Shown one piece after another: positions 8,366-16,520 of a stretch of DNA of 42,994 nucleotides. The notes beneath the pieces are model-generated. The model was given only the letters and a program-made list of their open reading frames with translations, searched no databases and had not been told where the DNA came from. Numbering within the stretch: the stretch's first letter is position 1; each line of letters starts with the position of its first letter. This DNA comes from VBDM01 sp035280025 (lineage in GTDB: Bacteria; Pseudomonadota; Gammaproteobacteria; Burkholderiales; SG8-39), in contig DATEGT010000039.1 in NCBI GenBank assembly GCA_035280025.1, forward strand, positions 1-42,994, in the 5' to 3' direction. The translations under genes and the position numbers were made by a program.

Positions 8366-10313
8366 CCGCGGAAGGGTCCGGAATTCCCGGACCGCGCTCG
8401 AAGAAGCGAACGACCTGGTCGAGCTCGCGCACCAGCTTCATCGGCGGCAGGCTCGCCAGAATTCGCCGGCCGTAGGGCTTCGTGAGCAATCGGGGGTCGC
8501 AGATGACCAGCGCGCCGCGGTCGGCTTCATCACGGATGAGCCTGCCCGCCCCTTGCTTCAGCGCAATGGCGGCCTGGGGAAGCTGGTAGTCGAGGAACGG
8601 ATTCCCGCCCTCGCGCTCCAGCGATTCGAGTCTCGCGGCGAGTACCGGATCGTCGGGAGGAGCGAAGGGAAGCTTGTCGATGACCACGAGCGACAGCGCT
8701 TCCCCGCGAACGTCCACTCCTTCCCAGAAGCTAGCGCTGCCGACCAGAACGGCGTTCCCCAGCACGCGAAAGCGCTCCAGCAGCTCGCTCCGGGAGCCTT
8801 GGCCCTGGAGCATCAGCGGAAAAGGCAGCCCCGCCAGATCGAACTCCTCCTGCAGCAGGCGGTGCGCGAGCCGCATGGCTCGCAGCGTGGTGAACAGCAG
8901 GAAGGCGCGTCCCGCGCTCGCCCGCAGGACCGGAAGCGAGGCTGCGACCACCCCGCGCGTGTGCTCCTCGCTGTTCGGATCGGGAAGATTCCTGGGGAGG
9001 TACAGCAGGGCCTGCGACGCGTAGTCGAACGGGCTGCCCCAGCAGGCGGTGCGCGCATCCTGCAGGCCCATCTCCTTGCTGTAGTGGCCGAAATCTCCGG
9101 CGACGGCGAGCGTCGCGGAGGTGAAGATCCAGGCCCGCGGCCGACCGTCGAGCTGCTTGCGAAAGACATCGGCGACCGAGAGCGGCGTAGCGTTCAGCCG
9201 GAGCGAGTGGCCGAGCACCTCCAGCCAGCGGACCAGGTCGGCGCGGCCCTCGTCGCGCCAGCGCGCGAGCAGCTCCCTGGCCTCTTCTGCGCGGCCCGCG
9301 CAGCGCGCCAGACCCTCGTTCCTTTCGGCGAGAACCTCCAGCGCACCGCCCACGGAGGACAATGCCGAGTCGAGGGCGGCGAGCGCTTCCTGGAAACCGT
9401 GTTCCCGCGCAAGCGACGATGCGGCGAGGCGGGCGCCTTCCCTGGGCGAGGCGAGACGCAGGTCGCGCGCCGCCTTCTCGAGGGCGGCGGCGAGCGCGGG
9501 AAGCTCCCGGCTGTCTCTCGCCCCGGCGAGCGTCTCGGCGCGGACGTCGCGCGCGAGCTCGACGAGCTGCGCGGTGGACAGGGTTTCGCCGAAGAAAAGC
9601 GTCGCGGTGTCCGGGAGCTGGTGAGCCTCGTCGAGGATCACGGTGTTGCAGGCGGGGAGAAGCTCCGCCATTCCCTCGTCCCTCAGGACGACGTCGGCGA
9701 AGAAAAGGTGGTGGTTCACGACCACGAGGTCGGCGGCGCTCGCCTCGCGGCGTGCCGCCATGACGAAGCAGTCGCGATGCCGAGGGCAGGCTTGTCCCAG
9801 GCAGTTCTCCCGCGTCGAGGTTGCGAGGTCCCAGGCGCGGGCTCCCTCGGGCACCTCGGCGAATTCGCTCTTGTCCCCGCTGCGCGTGACGCGGGCGAAG
9901 CTCGCGATGCGGCGCAGATCGGCCTCGACCTCGCGCCCGTGCTGCGGGCTCTCGAGATTGCGCTCGAGATGATAGTGGCAGACGTAGTTGGCGCGGCCCT
10001 TGAGCAGCGCCGTGCTCACGGGAACGCCGAGCGCGGAGCGCACGGTCGGCAGGTCGCGCCGGTAGAGCTGATCCTGCAGCGTCTTGGTTCCGGTGGACAC
10101 GATCACCTTGCCCGCGGACAGAAGCGCTGGGACGAGATAGGCGAAGGTCTTGCCCGTGCCGGTGCCTGCCTCGCACACCAGAACGGCATCGTCGCGGATC
10201 GCCTCTGCGACGCGCGCTGCCATCTCCAGTTGCTGGGATCTCACGCGGTATCCGGGCACTCTCGAGGCGAGCGGCCCGGCCGGCCCGAAGACCGCCTCGA
10301 GGCGCTCGTTCAT
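8346..10313 (-). CDS. DinG/YoaA-type Fe-S superfamily 2 DNA helicase
   Basis: A 655-residue XPD-like helicase. It has the Walker A motif AGTGTGKT (about residues 49-56) and a DEAH box in VILDEAHQLPD. Four cysteines sit where the 4Fe-4S cluster is bound: YVCHYH, then C-x4-C-x5-C in NCLGQACPRHRDCF. Also present are the VVNHHLFFADV motif and C-terminal motifs VGSASFWEGVDVRGEALSLVVIDKLPF and QGAGRLIRDEADRG. DinG/YoaA proteins unwind 5'-3', removing R-loops or helping replication repair. I cannot decide between the DinG and YoaA subgroups by eye. The gene is monocistronic, convergent with bamD, and diverges from the NlpC/P60 gene. Confidence 0.92.
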   Translation of the reverse strand: MNERLEAVFGPAGPLASRVPGYRVRSQQLEMAARVAEAIRDDAVLVCEAGTGTGKTFAYLVPALLSAGKVIVSTGTKTLQDQLYRRDLPTVRSALGVPVSTALLKGRANYVCHYHLERNLESPQHGREVEADLRRIASFARVTRSGDKSEFAEVPEGARAWDLATSTRENCLGQACPRHRDCFVMAARREASAADLVVVNHHLFFADVVLRDEGMAELLPACNTVILDEAHQLPDTATLFFGETLSTAQLVELARDVRAETLAGARDSRELPALAAALEKAARDLRLASPREGARLAASSLAREHGFQEALAALDSALSSVGGALEVLAERNEGLARCAGRAEEARELLARWRDEGRADLVRWLEVLGHSLRLNATPLSVADVFRKQLDGRPRAWIFTSATLAVAGDFGHYSKEMGLQDARTACWGSPFDYASQALLYLPRNLPDPNSEEHTRGVVAASLPVLRASAGRAFLLFTTLRAMRLAHRLLQEEFDLAGLPFPLMLQGQGSRSELLERFRVLGNAVLVGSASFWEGVDVRGEALSLVVIDKLPFAPPDDPVLAARLESLEREGGNPFLDYQLPQAAIALKQGAGRLIRDEADRGALVICDPRLLTKPYGRRILASLPPMKLVRELDQVVRFFERGPGIPDPSAVSDRAG

Positions 10314-10385
10314 GAGGATTTTCTCCAGGACTCGCCTCTCGAAAGGCTATAAGGTTGGAGGGCCGTCGGGCCGGTGCTTGCGCGC

Positions 10386-10414
10386 TTTACAGCCCGGACC
10401 CGATAGTCTATGGT
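10386..10414 (+). promoter_or_regulatory. Candidate sigma-70 promoter for the NlpC/P60 gene
   Basis: TTTACA (10386-10391, five of six matches to TTGACA) and TATGGT (10409-10414, four of six to TATAAT) are separated by exactly 17 bases. The predicted start point, about 10421, coincides with the ATG of the gene, and an in-frame stop (10418-10420) excludes an earlier start. No ribosome site is present, so this may be a leaderless transcript. Confidence 0.5.
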
Positions 10415-10420
10415 ACTTGA

Positions 10421-10870
10421 ATGATGCGCTGTAACTATCTGTTTTTCAGCGTGTTGGTCTTGTCCGGCTGCGCGAGCGCTCCGCCGCCTCCCGCGCGGGG
10501 ACCCGAGCTGGTATTCCAGGCGCTCGCCACTGCCGGCGTGCCGTACCGCCGCGGCGGCGAATCGCCGGAGACCGGCTTCGACTGCAGCGGCCTGGTCGCG
10601 CACGTGTATCGCGAGGCCTTCGGCGTCGAGCTGCCGCACAACGCGCTCGCGCAAAGCCGCATCGGCAAGCACGTCACCCTCGGCGGTCTGGAGGCGGGAG
10701 ATCTGGTCTTCTACAACACCGAGCGGCGGCCCTACTCGCACGTGGGGATCTACCTCGGGGACCATCGCTTCATCCACGCCCCCAAGCCCGGTGCCGCCGT
10801 GCGCATCGAGGACATGCGCACGGCGTACTGGAGCCGGCGCTTCGACGGCGCGCGCCGCGTCATGGAGTGA
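10421..10870 (+). CDS. NlpC/P60 family cell-wall peptidase, lipoprotein
   Basis: A 149-residue protein with a lipoprotein signal (lipobox LSGC, Cys near residue 17) and a short Pro-rich linker. A single NlpC/P60 domain follows: GFDCSGLVAHVY holds the catalytic Cys, SHVGIYLGDHRFIHA holds the catalytic His, and a polar residue completes the triad in the following HAPKPG segment. Such enzymes cut peptide stems of peptidoglycan in the periplasm. Two ATG codons in a row (10421, 10424) can serve as start, and no ribosome site precedes them. It converges with the TonB-like gene. Confidence 0.92.
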   Translation: MMRCNYLFFSVLVLSGCASAPPPPARGPELVFQALATAGVPYRRGGESPETGFDCSGLVAHVYREAFGVELPHNALAQSRIGKHVTLGGLEAGDLVFYNTERRPYSHVGIYLGDHRFIHAPKPGAAVRIEDMRTAYWSRRFDGARRVME

Positions 10871-10889
10871 GAGCTCGCGGTCCTTCGAA

Positions 10890-11600
10890 TCAGCCGGTCT
10901 GGAGCTCGAAAACCACCGGCACGTCGACGGTGAACTCGCGGCCGCGGGGTGCCGGCCGCACCTGGGCCAGGGCGTTGAATGCTTTTCTCACCATGTCCAG
11001 CGCCTGATCATCCAGGACGCGGTACCTGCTCGAACTCTTCACCAGAGCGCTCTTGATCGTTCCGTTGGCGTCGACCACGAGACGAATTTCGACGCGCCCC
11101 TCCCAGCCTTTCTCCATCGCCTGCACCGGGTAGCGCTTGTAGCGTTTCGCCGCGTCGATCAGCGCAAGCCGGTAGGCGTCGAACAGGCTCGGGTCGACGG
11201 CCTCCGCAGGGGGCCTGGCGGGCGTGCGGCCCGATGCGGATTCCGGGGAGGCCGGAGCGACGGCGGGCGGCGCGACCGGCGCGGGGCCAGGCGCCTGGAC
11301 GGGCGCCGGTTCCGCCACCTTGGGCGTCGCAACCGGTACGGAGTCGGGCGCCCTGCGCGGCTCGGGCTCGCGCCGCTCCGGAGGCCTCCTCGGAGCCGCG
11401 CGAGCGGCAGGGCTCGCGGACACCGCCTCGAACAGCGCGGTCAGCGCGGGGACATCCACCGGCGCGGCCAGGGGCCGCAGACCAGGAAACACGAGCATCG
11501 CCGCCGCGTGCAACGCAATGGAAGCGCCCAGACACGCATACAGCGTGCGCAGCTCCCGGTCGTGATGCCAGCGGGCCGCGGCGAGGTCTGGATACCACAT
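10890..11600 (-). CDS. TonB-like energy transducer
   Basis: A 236-residue protein with a basic N-terminus and one membrane helix (about residues 22-44; LYACLGASIALHAAAMLVF). A long Pro/Ala/Arg-rich periplasmic spacer (about 55-135) leads to a C-terminal TonB domain. That domain is marked by YPVQAMEKGWEGRVEIRLVVDANGTIKSALVKSSSRYRVLDDQAL. TonB links the ExbBD proton channel to outer-membrane receptors; no exbB or exbD is adjacent. I chose the ATG at 11600 because the signal-anchor region begins there and an earlier start would overlap the preceding gene. It lies 16 bases after the epimerase gene on the same strand. Confidence 0.88.
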   Translation of the reverse strand: MWYPDLAAARWHHDRELRTLYACLGASIALHAAAMLVFPGLRPLAAPVDVPALTALFEAVSASPAARAAPRRPPERREPEPRRAPDSVPVATPKVAEPAPVQAPGPAPVAPPAVAPASPESASGRTPARPPAEAVDPSLFDAYRLALIDAAKRYKRYPVQAMEKGWEGRVEIRLVVDANGTIKSALVKSSSRYRVLDDQALDMVRKAFNALAQVRPAPRGREFTVDVPVVFELQTG

Positions 11601-11616
11601 CGGATCAGTATGGCAC

Positions 11617-12630
11617 TTACGCGGATTTCCGGTAGTAACTCTGGTACCAGTCGGCAAAGCGCCGAACCCCCACCTCGATCGGCGTCTCCGGCTTGTAGCC
11701 GACCGCGTCGTGCAGCTCGCTCACATCGGCGGAGGTCGCGGGCACGTCTCCCGCCTGCATGGGAAGGAGTTCGAGCTTCGCCTTCTTCCCGAGGCATTGC
11801 TCGAGCACTTCGATGTAGCGCATCAGCTTCACGGGCCGGTTGTTGCCGATATTGAAGATGCGCCAGGGCGCGTAGCTGGTCGCCGGGTCCGGCCGCTCGC
11901 CGCTCCAGCCGGCGGCCGGCGCGGCCGGCTTGTCGACCGTGCGGATCACTCCCTCGACGATGTCGTCCACGTAGGTGAAATCGCGCACCATATCGCCGCG
12001 ATTGAAGACCGGGATCGGCCGCCCTGCCAGGATTCCCTCGGTGAACTTGAACAGCGCCATATCGGGCCGACCCCAGGGCCCGTAGACGGTGAAGAACCGC
12101 AAGCCCGTGCACGACATTGCGTAGAGGCTCGCGTAGCTGTGCGCCATCAGCTCGTTCGCCTTCTTGGTGGCCGCGTACAGCGAGACCGGATGATCGACGT
12201 TGTCGTGCTCGGAGAACGGCAGGCGGGTGTTCGCGCCGTAGACCGAGCTGCTCGAGGCGAACACGAGATGGCCGACGCGCGCGTGCCGGCAGCCTTCGAG
12301 AACGTGCAGGAAGCCGACCACGTTGGCGTCGATGTAGGCGGAAGGATTCTCGATCGAATAGCGCACTCCGGCCTGCGCCGCCAGGTGAACGACGGCGTCG
12401 AACTTGCCCGCCGAAAAGAGCTCGGCCATCCCCTTGCGATCGACGATGTCGAGCTTCTGGAAGACAAACCCCCCGCGCGCGCGCAGCCGCTCCAGCCGCG
12501 CCTGCTTCAAGCGCACGTCGTAGTAGTCGTTTAGGTTGTCGATGCCGGCGACCTGATCGCCGCGGTCGAGCAAGCGATGGCTCAAAGTGGACCCGATGAA
12601 GCCCGCGGCCCCGGTGACGAGAACTTTCAT
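11617..12630 (-). CDS. UDP-glucuronate 4-epimerase (extended SDR)
   Basis: A 337-residue extended SDR. It has GAAGFIG at 7-13, the family-specific NLNDYYDVRLKQARLERL segment, a catalytic SSSSVYG and YAATK (Tyr/Lys). The GLRFFTVYGPWGRPDMALFKFTEGILAGRPIPVFN block is characteristic of UDP-GlcA 4-epimerases (CapI/LpsL type). These interconvert UDP-glucuronate and UDP-galacturonate in the cytosol, giving acidic sugars for capsule or EPS. The ATG lies 26 bases after galE on the same strand. With galE and the UDP-HexNAc dehydrogenase it forms a nucleotide-sugar block. Confidence 0.88.
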   Translation of the reverse strand: MKVLVTGAAGFIGSTLSHRLLDRGDQVAGIDNLNDYYDVRLKQARLERLRARGGFVFQKLDIVDRKGMAELFSAGKFDAVVHLAAQAGVRYSIENPSAYIDANVVGFLHVLEGCRHARVGHLVFASSSSVYGANTRLPFSEHDNVDHPVSLYAATKKANELMAHSYASLYAMSCTGLRFFTVYGPWGRPDMALFKFTEGILAGRPIPVFNRGDMVRDFTYVDDIVEGVIRTVDKPAAPAAGWSGERPDPATSYAPWRIFNIGNNRPVKLMRYIEVLEQCLGKKAKLELLPMQAGDVPATSADVSELHDAVGYKPETPIEVGVRRFADWYQSYYRKSA

Positions 12631-12656
12631 CTTGGAACGATTCCTCCGGTGTTCTT

Positions 12657-13700
12657 TCAGGCGCGGACGGCGGTCTGCGCCCCCTTTTCCCTGTACCCGT
12701 ACGGGTTCATGCTCTGCCAGCGCCAGGCGTCGCGGCACATGTCGTCGAGGTCGTGAATCGCCTTCCAGCCGAGCAGCCTCTCGGCGAGCGACGCGTCGGC
12801 GTAGGATTCGGCGACGTCGCCGGCGCGTCTGGCGACCCTTTCGATCGGGATCGTCCGGCCGCTCGCGCGCTCGAATGCGCGCACCGCCTCCAGCACCGAG
12901 ATCCCGCGGCCGGTTCCGAGGTTCACCGTGAATCCCCGGGGCTCGCGCCGCAGCGCTTCCAGCGCCGCGAGGTGCCCGCGCGCGAGATCGACGACATGGA
13001 TGTAGTCGCGCACACCCGTGCCGTCGCGCGTCGGGTAGTCGCTGCCGAACACGCGCACCCGGTCCCGGACCCCCGCCGCGACCTGGGCGATGTTGGGCAT
13101 CAGGTTGTTCGGAATCCCCTGAGGATCCTCCCCTATCAGTCCGCTCGAATGCGCCCCGACGGGGTTGAAGTAGCGCAGCAGGGCGATCCGCCAGGCGGCC
13201 GGATTGGAAGCTGCCAGGTCCCCGAGAATCCGCTCGACCATCCACTTCGTATGACCGTAGGGATTGGTGGGGCCCAGCGGGGCGTCTTCTCGCACCGGCA
13301 TCGTCGCCGCATTGCCGTAGACCGTCGCGGAGGAGGAGAACACCAGCGCGCCCACCCCGGCTTCCGCCATCGCCCGGCACAGGGACAGGGCGCCCTGCAC
13401 GTTGTTGTCGTAGTACTCGATCGGCTTCTCGAACGATTCGCCCACGGCCTTGAGCCCCGCGAAGTGGATCACCGCGTCGAACCGGTGCCGAGCCATGACG
13501 TCCCTCAACGCGTCCGTGCTGCGCACGTCGGCTTTCGCGAAGGCGGCCGGCCGCCCGACGATGCGCGCGATGCGATCGAGCACCGCGGCATGGCTGTTGC
13601 ACAGATTGTCGAGCACCACCACGTGGTGCCCGGCGAGCATGAGCTCGACGCAGGTGTGCGAGCCGATGTATCCGGCGCCGCCGGTCACCAGCACTTTCAT
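12657..13700 (-). CDS. galE: UDP-glucose 4-epimerase GalE
   Basis: A 347-residue GalE. Hallmarks are GGAGYIGSHTCVEL at the N-terminus, NNVQGALSLC, SSSATVYGNA with the catalytic Ser, NPYGHTKWMVE with Tyr/Lys, LRYFNPVGAH, and the C-terminal block RDGTGVRDYIHVVDLARGH. It interconverts UDP-Glc and UDP-Gal, and some members also act on the N-acetyl forms. I start at the ATG at 13700 because family members begin at MKVLVTGGAGYIG. An ATG at 13712 or a GTG at 13721 would add 4 or 7 residues, and no ribosome site decides among them. A UDP-GlcNAc/GalNAc activity would suit the neighbouring UDP-HexNAc dehydrogenase. Confidence 0.93.
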   Translation of the reverse strand: MKVLVTGGAGYIGSHTCVELMLAGHHVVVLDNLCNSHAAVLDRIARIVGRPAAFAKADVRSTDALRDVMARHRFDAVIHFAGLKAVGESFEKPIEYYDNNVQGALSLCRAMAEAGVGALVFSSSATVYGNAATMPVREDAPLGPTNPYGHTKWMVERILGDLAASNPAAWRIALLRYFNPVGAHSSGLIGEDPQGIPNNLMPNIAQVAAGVRDRVRVFGSDYPTRDGTGVRDYIHVVDLARGHLAALEALRREPRGFTVNLGTGRGISVLEAVRAFERASGRTIPIERVARRAGDVAESYADASLAERLLGWKAIHDLDDMCRDAWRWQSMNPYGYREKGAQTAVRA

Positions 13701-13840
13701 CTCAGGAGACATCGATTCCACGAGGCTTCTCGTGCGACCGCGGAGTCTAGCCGATTTCCGCGGCAGTCGCCTCGGGAGGCGCCGTTCGCGCAGGACGCCC
13801 CGAGGGAGATTTTCCCTTTAAGGGCGCTGCTCAGGAAGAT
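13701..13840. other. Intergenic region upstream of galE
   Basis: This 140-base gap lies between the small membrane protein gene and galE, both on the minus strand. It contains the interrupted palindrome CCCTTtAAGGG near 13815 and a CTCGGG/CCCGAG inverted pair. A minus-strand TAGACT could be a -10 for galE but lacks a convincing -35. It may hold a promoter for galE; nothing is decisive. Confidence 0.3.
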
Positions 13841-14074
13841 TCAGTGTACGCGGCGTCCCGCGGCGGCTTCGCGCCGCGGCTTGGCGTGGGATGCCGCGCG
13901 GGCGGAAACCCTGGCCCGCTTGGCGCGCCGCAGATAGCTCACCACCGTGGGGGCAAGCTCGCCGGCATTCCCGTAGATCTCGCCGCGGTGGGTGAAGCGG
14001 CCGAACAGGTACGCCACGCCCAGGCCAACCAGGGGCCACATGACCAGTATTGCCACCCACGTGATCCAGCTCAT
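13841..14074 (-). CDS. Small hypothetical inner-membrane protein
   Basis: A 77-residue protein I do not recognise. The first 25 residues form a hydrophobic membrane helix (MSWITWVAILVMWPLVGLGV). A short soluble stretch (FGRFTHRGEIYGNAGELAP) leads to a strongly basic C-terminal half rich in Arg, Lys and Ala, which could contact anionic polymers or membrane surfaces. The start is fixed by a strong ribosome site (GGAAGGGG on the minus strand, 14078-14085). It lies between the polysaccharide deacetylase and galE, so a link to EPS export is possible but not shown. A hairpin (14139-14165) precedes it. Confidence 0.6.
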   Translation of the reverse strand: MSWITWVAILVMWPLVGLGVAYLFGRFTHRGEIYGNAGELAPTVVSYLRRAKRARVSARAASHAKPRREAAAGRRVH

Positions 14075-14138
14075 AAACCCCTTCCGCGGAGGGAGGTCAA
14101 GCCAAGCGGCATGACGATAGCATGAAGTCCCGGCGGAA

Positions 14139-14165
14139 GCCAAGAGCCGTAATTTGTCTCTTGGC
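14139..14165. repeat. Perfect 8-bp inverted repeat between deacetylase and small ORF
   Basis: GCCAAGAG and CTCTTGGC flank an 11-base loop (ccgtaatttgt). It lies about 20 bases beyond the stop of the polysaccharide deacetylase gene. No T-tract follows on the minus strand, so it is either a weak attenuator or RNA-stabilising hairpin, or a dimeric protein-binding site. Confidence 0.5.
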
Positions 14166-14185
14166 GGCGACAGCCGGTCCTTCCT

Positions 14186-15037
14186 TCACTGCACGGGCAG
14201 CAGGTTTTTCCGCGCCAGGACCGAGCGCATGGTGTCGAATTCGAAGTCTTCCAGCAATCGGCCGAGGCGCTCCGCGCACCGGCCCAGATTGAGATAGTGC
14301 CGGAAGCGCGACAAGGCGCCCGCCTCCCCCACCCGCGGCTGCTCGGGGTCGACCTCCCAGGGATGAATGTAGAAGACGAACTCCTGCTGCTGCTCGTTCA
14401 GCCGGCGCAGCGCCCAGCGCGTGAAGCGGTAGGGAAACAGCCGGAAATACCCTCCGCCGGCGACAGGGACCTTGGCGCCGCGGTAGCGCAGGACCGATAT
14501 CGGAAACTCGACCAGACGCCCGCCGCCGGGCGCCGTCAGCACGTGCGGCGTGGGCTCCGCATCGGGTATGCCATAGCGGTCGTGGCGCATTGGAAAGATG
14601 CTCGAGTCGTAGCGAAAGCCCTCCTCGCACAGGATATCGAGCGCCCAGAGCGAACGGCGCGTGATCGAATAGGTCGCGGCGCGGTATCCCTCCACCGGCC
14701 TCTGCGCGAGATCCTCGAGCAGCGCCTTGGCGTCGCGCGTCTCGCGCCGGAATTCCTCGGGCGTCTGGGTGTAGACCAGCCGATGGCTCATGCCGTGCGA
14801 GGCGACCTCGTGCCCTGCGGCGGCGATCTGGCGCACGATTTCCGGGTGCTTGCGGGCGACCCAGCCCAGCACGAAGAACGTCGCGTGGACGCCGCGGCGC
14901 GCGAGCAGCTCGAGCAGCGTGGAGGTGCTCGCTCCAACCCGGGTGCGGAAACCCTCCCAGGAGTTGCGGTCGATCGCCTGCGCAAAACCCTCGACCTGGA
15001 AATAGTCCTCCACGTCCACCGTGAACGCGTTCTTCAT
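14186..15037 (-). CDS. Polysaccharide deacetylase, PEP-CTERM/exosortase locus type (DUF3473)
   Basis: A 283-residue cytosolic-type NodB-homology enzyme. It begins NAFTVDVEDYF (catalytic Asp pair), has the metal-binding motif SHGMSHRLVY and the segments ATFFVLGWVARKHPEIV and GYRAATYSIT. A C-terminal block (VFYIHPWEVDPEQPRV...RFRHYLNLGR) is the DUF3473 tail of the subfamily found in exosortase A loci. No signal peptide is visible. It probably deacetylates a lipid-linked or nucleotide-linked intermediate of the EPS. The ATG at 15037 is chosen because family members begin MxNAxTVDVEDYF. It follows the UDP-HexNAc dehydrogenase by 19 bases. Confidence 0.92.
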   Translation of the reverse strand: MKNAFTVDVEDYFQVEGFAQAIDRNSWEGFRTRVGASTSTLLELLARRGVHATFFVLGWVARKHPEIVRQIAAAGHEVASHGMSHRLVYTQTPEEFRRETRDAKALLEDLAQRPVEGYRAATYSITRRSLWALDILCEEGFRYDSSIFPMRHDRYGIPDAEPTPHVLTAPGGGRLVEFPISVLRYRGAKVPVAGGGYFRLFPYRFTRWALRRLNEQQQEFVFYIHPWEVDPEQPRVGEAGALSRFRHYLNLGRCAERLGRLLEDFEFDTMRSVLARKNLLPVQ

Positions 15038-15056
15038 CGGAAAGCAGGGGCCGAGG

Positions 15057-16337
15057 TCAGAGCCGCCATACCGACAACCCGGCGGCACGCAGCGCGGGGG
15101 CGTCGAGACGCCCCTTCACGTCCATGACGCAGCCGTTGGCGGCGACCTTCGCGGCGAGCTGCGCGGTCGGCAGTGCGAGGAACTGCTTGTGGGCGACCGC
15201 GGCGACCAGTGCGTCGGCGCGCGGCAGCGCGTCCCAGGAATCCAGCTCGATCCCGTACTCGTGCACCGCATCCCGCGGATCAGGCACCGGATCGTGGACA
15301 TGGACCTCGATCCCGAATGTCCTGAGCTCGTTGACGACGTCGACCACCTTGGAGTTGCGCAGGTCGGGCACGTCTTCCTTGAAGGTCAGTCCGAGCACGT
15401 TGACCTTCGCCCCCTTCACCGGGTGCCCGCTGCGGATCAGCTCCTTCACCGTTTGCTCGGCGATGAACTTTCCCATGTCGTCGTTGATGCGCCGGCCCGC
15501 GAGGATGACCTCGGGGTGGTAGCCCAGCATCTCGGCCTTGTGCGTGAGGTAGTAGGGGTCGACCCCGATGCAATGGCCGCCGACCAGGCCGGGCCGGAAC
15601 GGCAGAAAATTCCACTTGGTGCCGGCCGCCTGCAGCACCTCGAGCGTGTCGATCCCGATCTTGCGGAAGATGATCGACAGCTCGTTCATCAGAGCGATAT
15701 TCAGATCGCGCTGCGTATTCTCGATGACCTTCGCGGCCTCCGCGACCTTGATGCTCGACGCGCGGTATACGCCCGCCTTGACCACCGCGGCGTACGCCGC
15801 GGCGACCTTCTCCAGCGTCTGCGGCGTGTCCCCGGACACGACCTTGGTGATGCGGGTGAGCGTATGCTCCTTGTCACCGGGGTTGATGCGCTCGGGGGAG
15901 TAGCCGACGTTGAAATCCTCGAGCCATTTCAATCCCGAGTTCTTCTCGAGTACCGGAACGCACACCTCCTCGGTCGCGCCCGGATACACCGTCGACTCGT
16001 ACACGACGACGGCGCCGCGCTGCATGTGCTTGCCGACGGCCGCGCTCGACCCCACCAGCGGCCCGAGGTCGGGGCGGCGCGCCGCGTCGATCGGAGTCGG
16101 TACCGCGACGATGATGATGTCCGCCGCCGAGAGCTCCGCGGGATCCGTGGTGACGGAGAGCTGGGCTGCGGCGCGCAGATCCTCGCTCGAGATTTCGCCG
16201 GTCGGATCGAAGTGCCGGCGATAGTTCGCGACCTTCTCCGCGCTCAGGTCATAGCCGACCGTGCGAAACTTCTTGCCGAACTCGACGGCGAGCGGCAGAC
16301 CCACGTAGCCGAGCCCGACGACCGCAACCACGCTCAT
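15057..16337 (-). CDS. UDP-N-acetyl-hexosamine 6-dehydrogenase (TviB/WbpO-like)
   Basis: A 426-residue nucleotide-sugar dehydrogenase. An N-terminal Rossmann motif GLGYVGLPLA (8-17) is followed by PTPID, YESTVYPGATEE and the active-site Cys in GLVGGHCIGVDPYYL. The C-terminal UDP-binding domain has GLTFKEDVPDLRNSKVVDV. The combined motifs fit the UDP-GlcNAc/GalNAc (TviB, WbpO, VipA) group more than UDP-Glc dehydrogenases. The product would be a HexNAc uronic acid. It heads the minus-strand block and diverges from the rfbC-like gene across 183 bases. Confidence 0.9.
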   Translation of the reverse strand: MSVVAVVGLGYVGLPLAVEFGKKFRTVGYDLSAEKVANYRRHFDPTGEISSEDLRAAAQLSVTTDPAELSAADIIIVAVPTPIDAARRPDLGPLVGSSAAVGKHMQRGAVVVYESTVYPGATEEVCVPVLEKNSGLKWLEDFNVGYSPERINPGDKEHTLTRITKVVSGDTPQTLEKVAAAYAAVVKAGVYRASSIKVAEAAKVIENTQRDLNIALMNELSIIFRKIGIDTLEVLQAAGTKWNFLPFRPGLVGGHCIGVDPYYLTHKAEMLGYHPEVILAGRRINDDMGKFIAEQTVKELIRSGHPVKGAKVNVLGLTFKEDVPDLRNSKVVDVVNELRTFGIEVHVHDPVPDPRDAVHEYGIELDSWDALPRADALVAAVAHKQFLALPTAQLAAKVAANGCVMDVKGRLDAPALRAAGLSVWRL

Positions 16338-16520
16338 GCGCTAGCCCCCCGATTGTCCCGACCGGCAATGTTCACGACGGGCTGGCATGATACCCGAACT
16401 GGCGTAGCGGTCCGGCGGCCCCGGTCACATTTCACACTTCCGGAGCCAAATTCTTCCTGCTCGGGGCGGCGTGCGTGCGAAAATAGGGCCGGTTTTGCTT
16501 CAACAACTAGTAGAAAAAAC
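16338..16520. other. Divergent intergenic region (UDP-HexNAc dehydrogenase / 3,5-epimerase)
   Basis: At 183 bases this is the longest gap in the window. It should hold promoters for both sugar-nucleotide blocks. I see an A/T-rich stretch just before the epimerase ATG and the imperfect inverted pair GCGAAAA/TTTTGC (about 16477-16499). There is no promoter I would defend on either strand, and no small ORF with a ribosome site. Confidence 0.3.

Noticed and set aside
13810..13825. CCCTTTAAGGG palindrome as an operator before galE.
   Set aside because: It is a single short palindrome that could arise by chance, and no second copy was noticed in the window.
12753..13937. Long plus-strand frame opposite galE and the small membrane protein.
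   Set aside because: It is a composition shadow of galE, whose SDR motifs are complete on the minus strand.
15021..16520. A long in-frame plus-strand extension upstream of the 3,5-epimerase.
   Set aside because: It is antisense to the UDP-HexNAc dehydrogenase and the family start is MIFTETKLKG at 16521.
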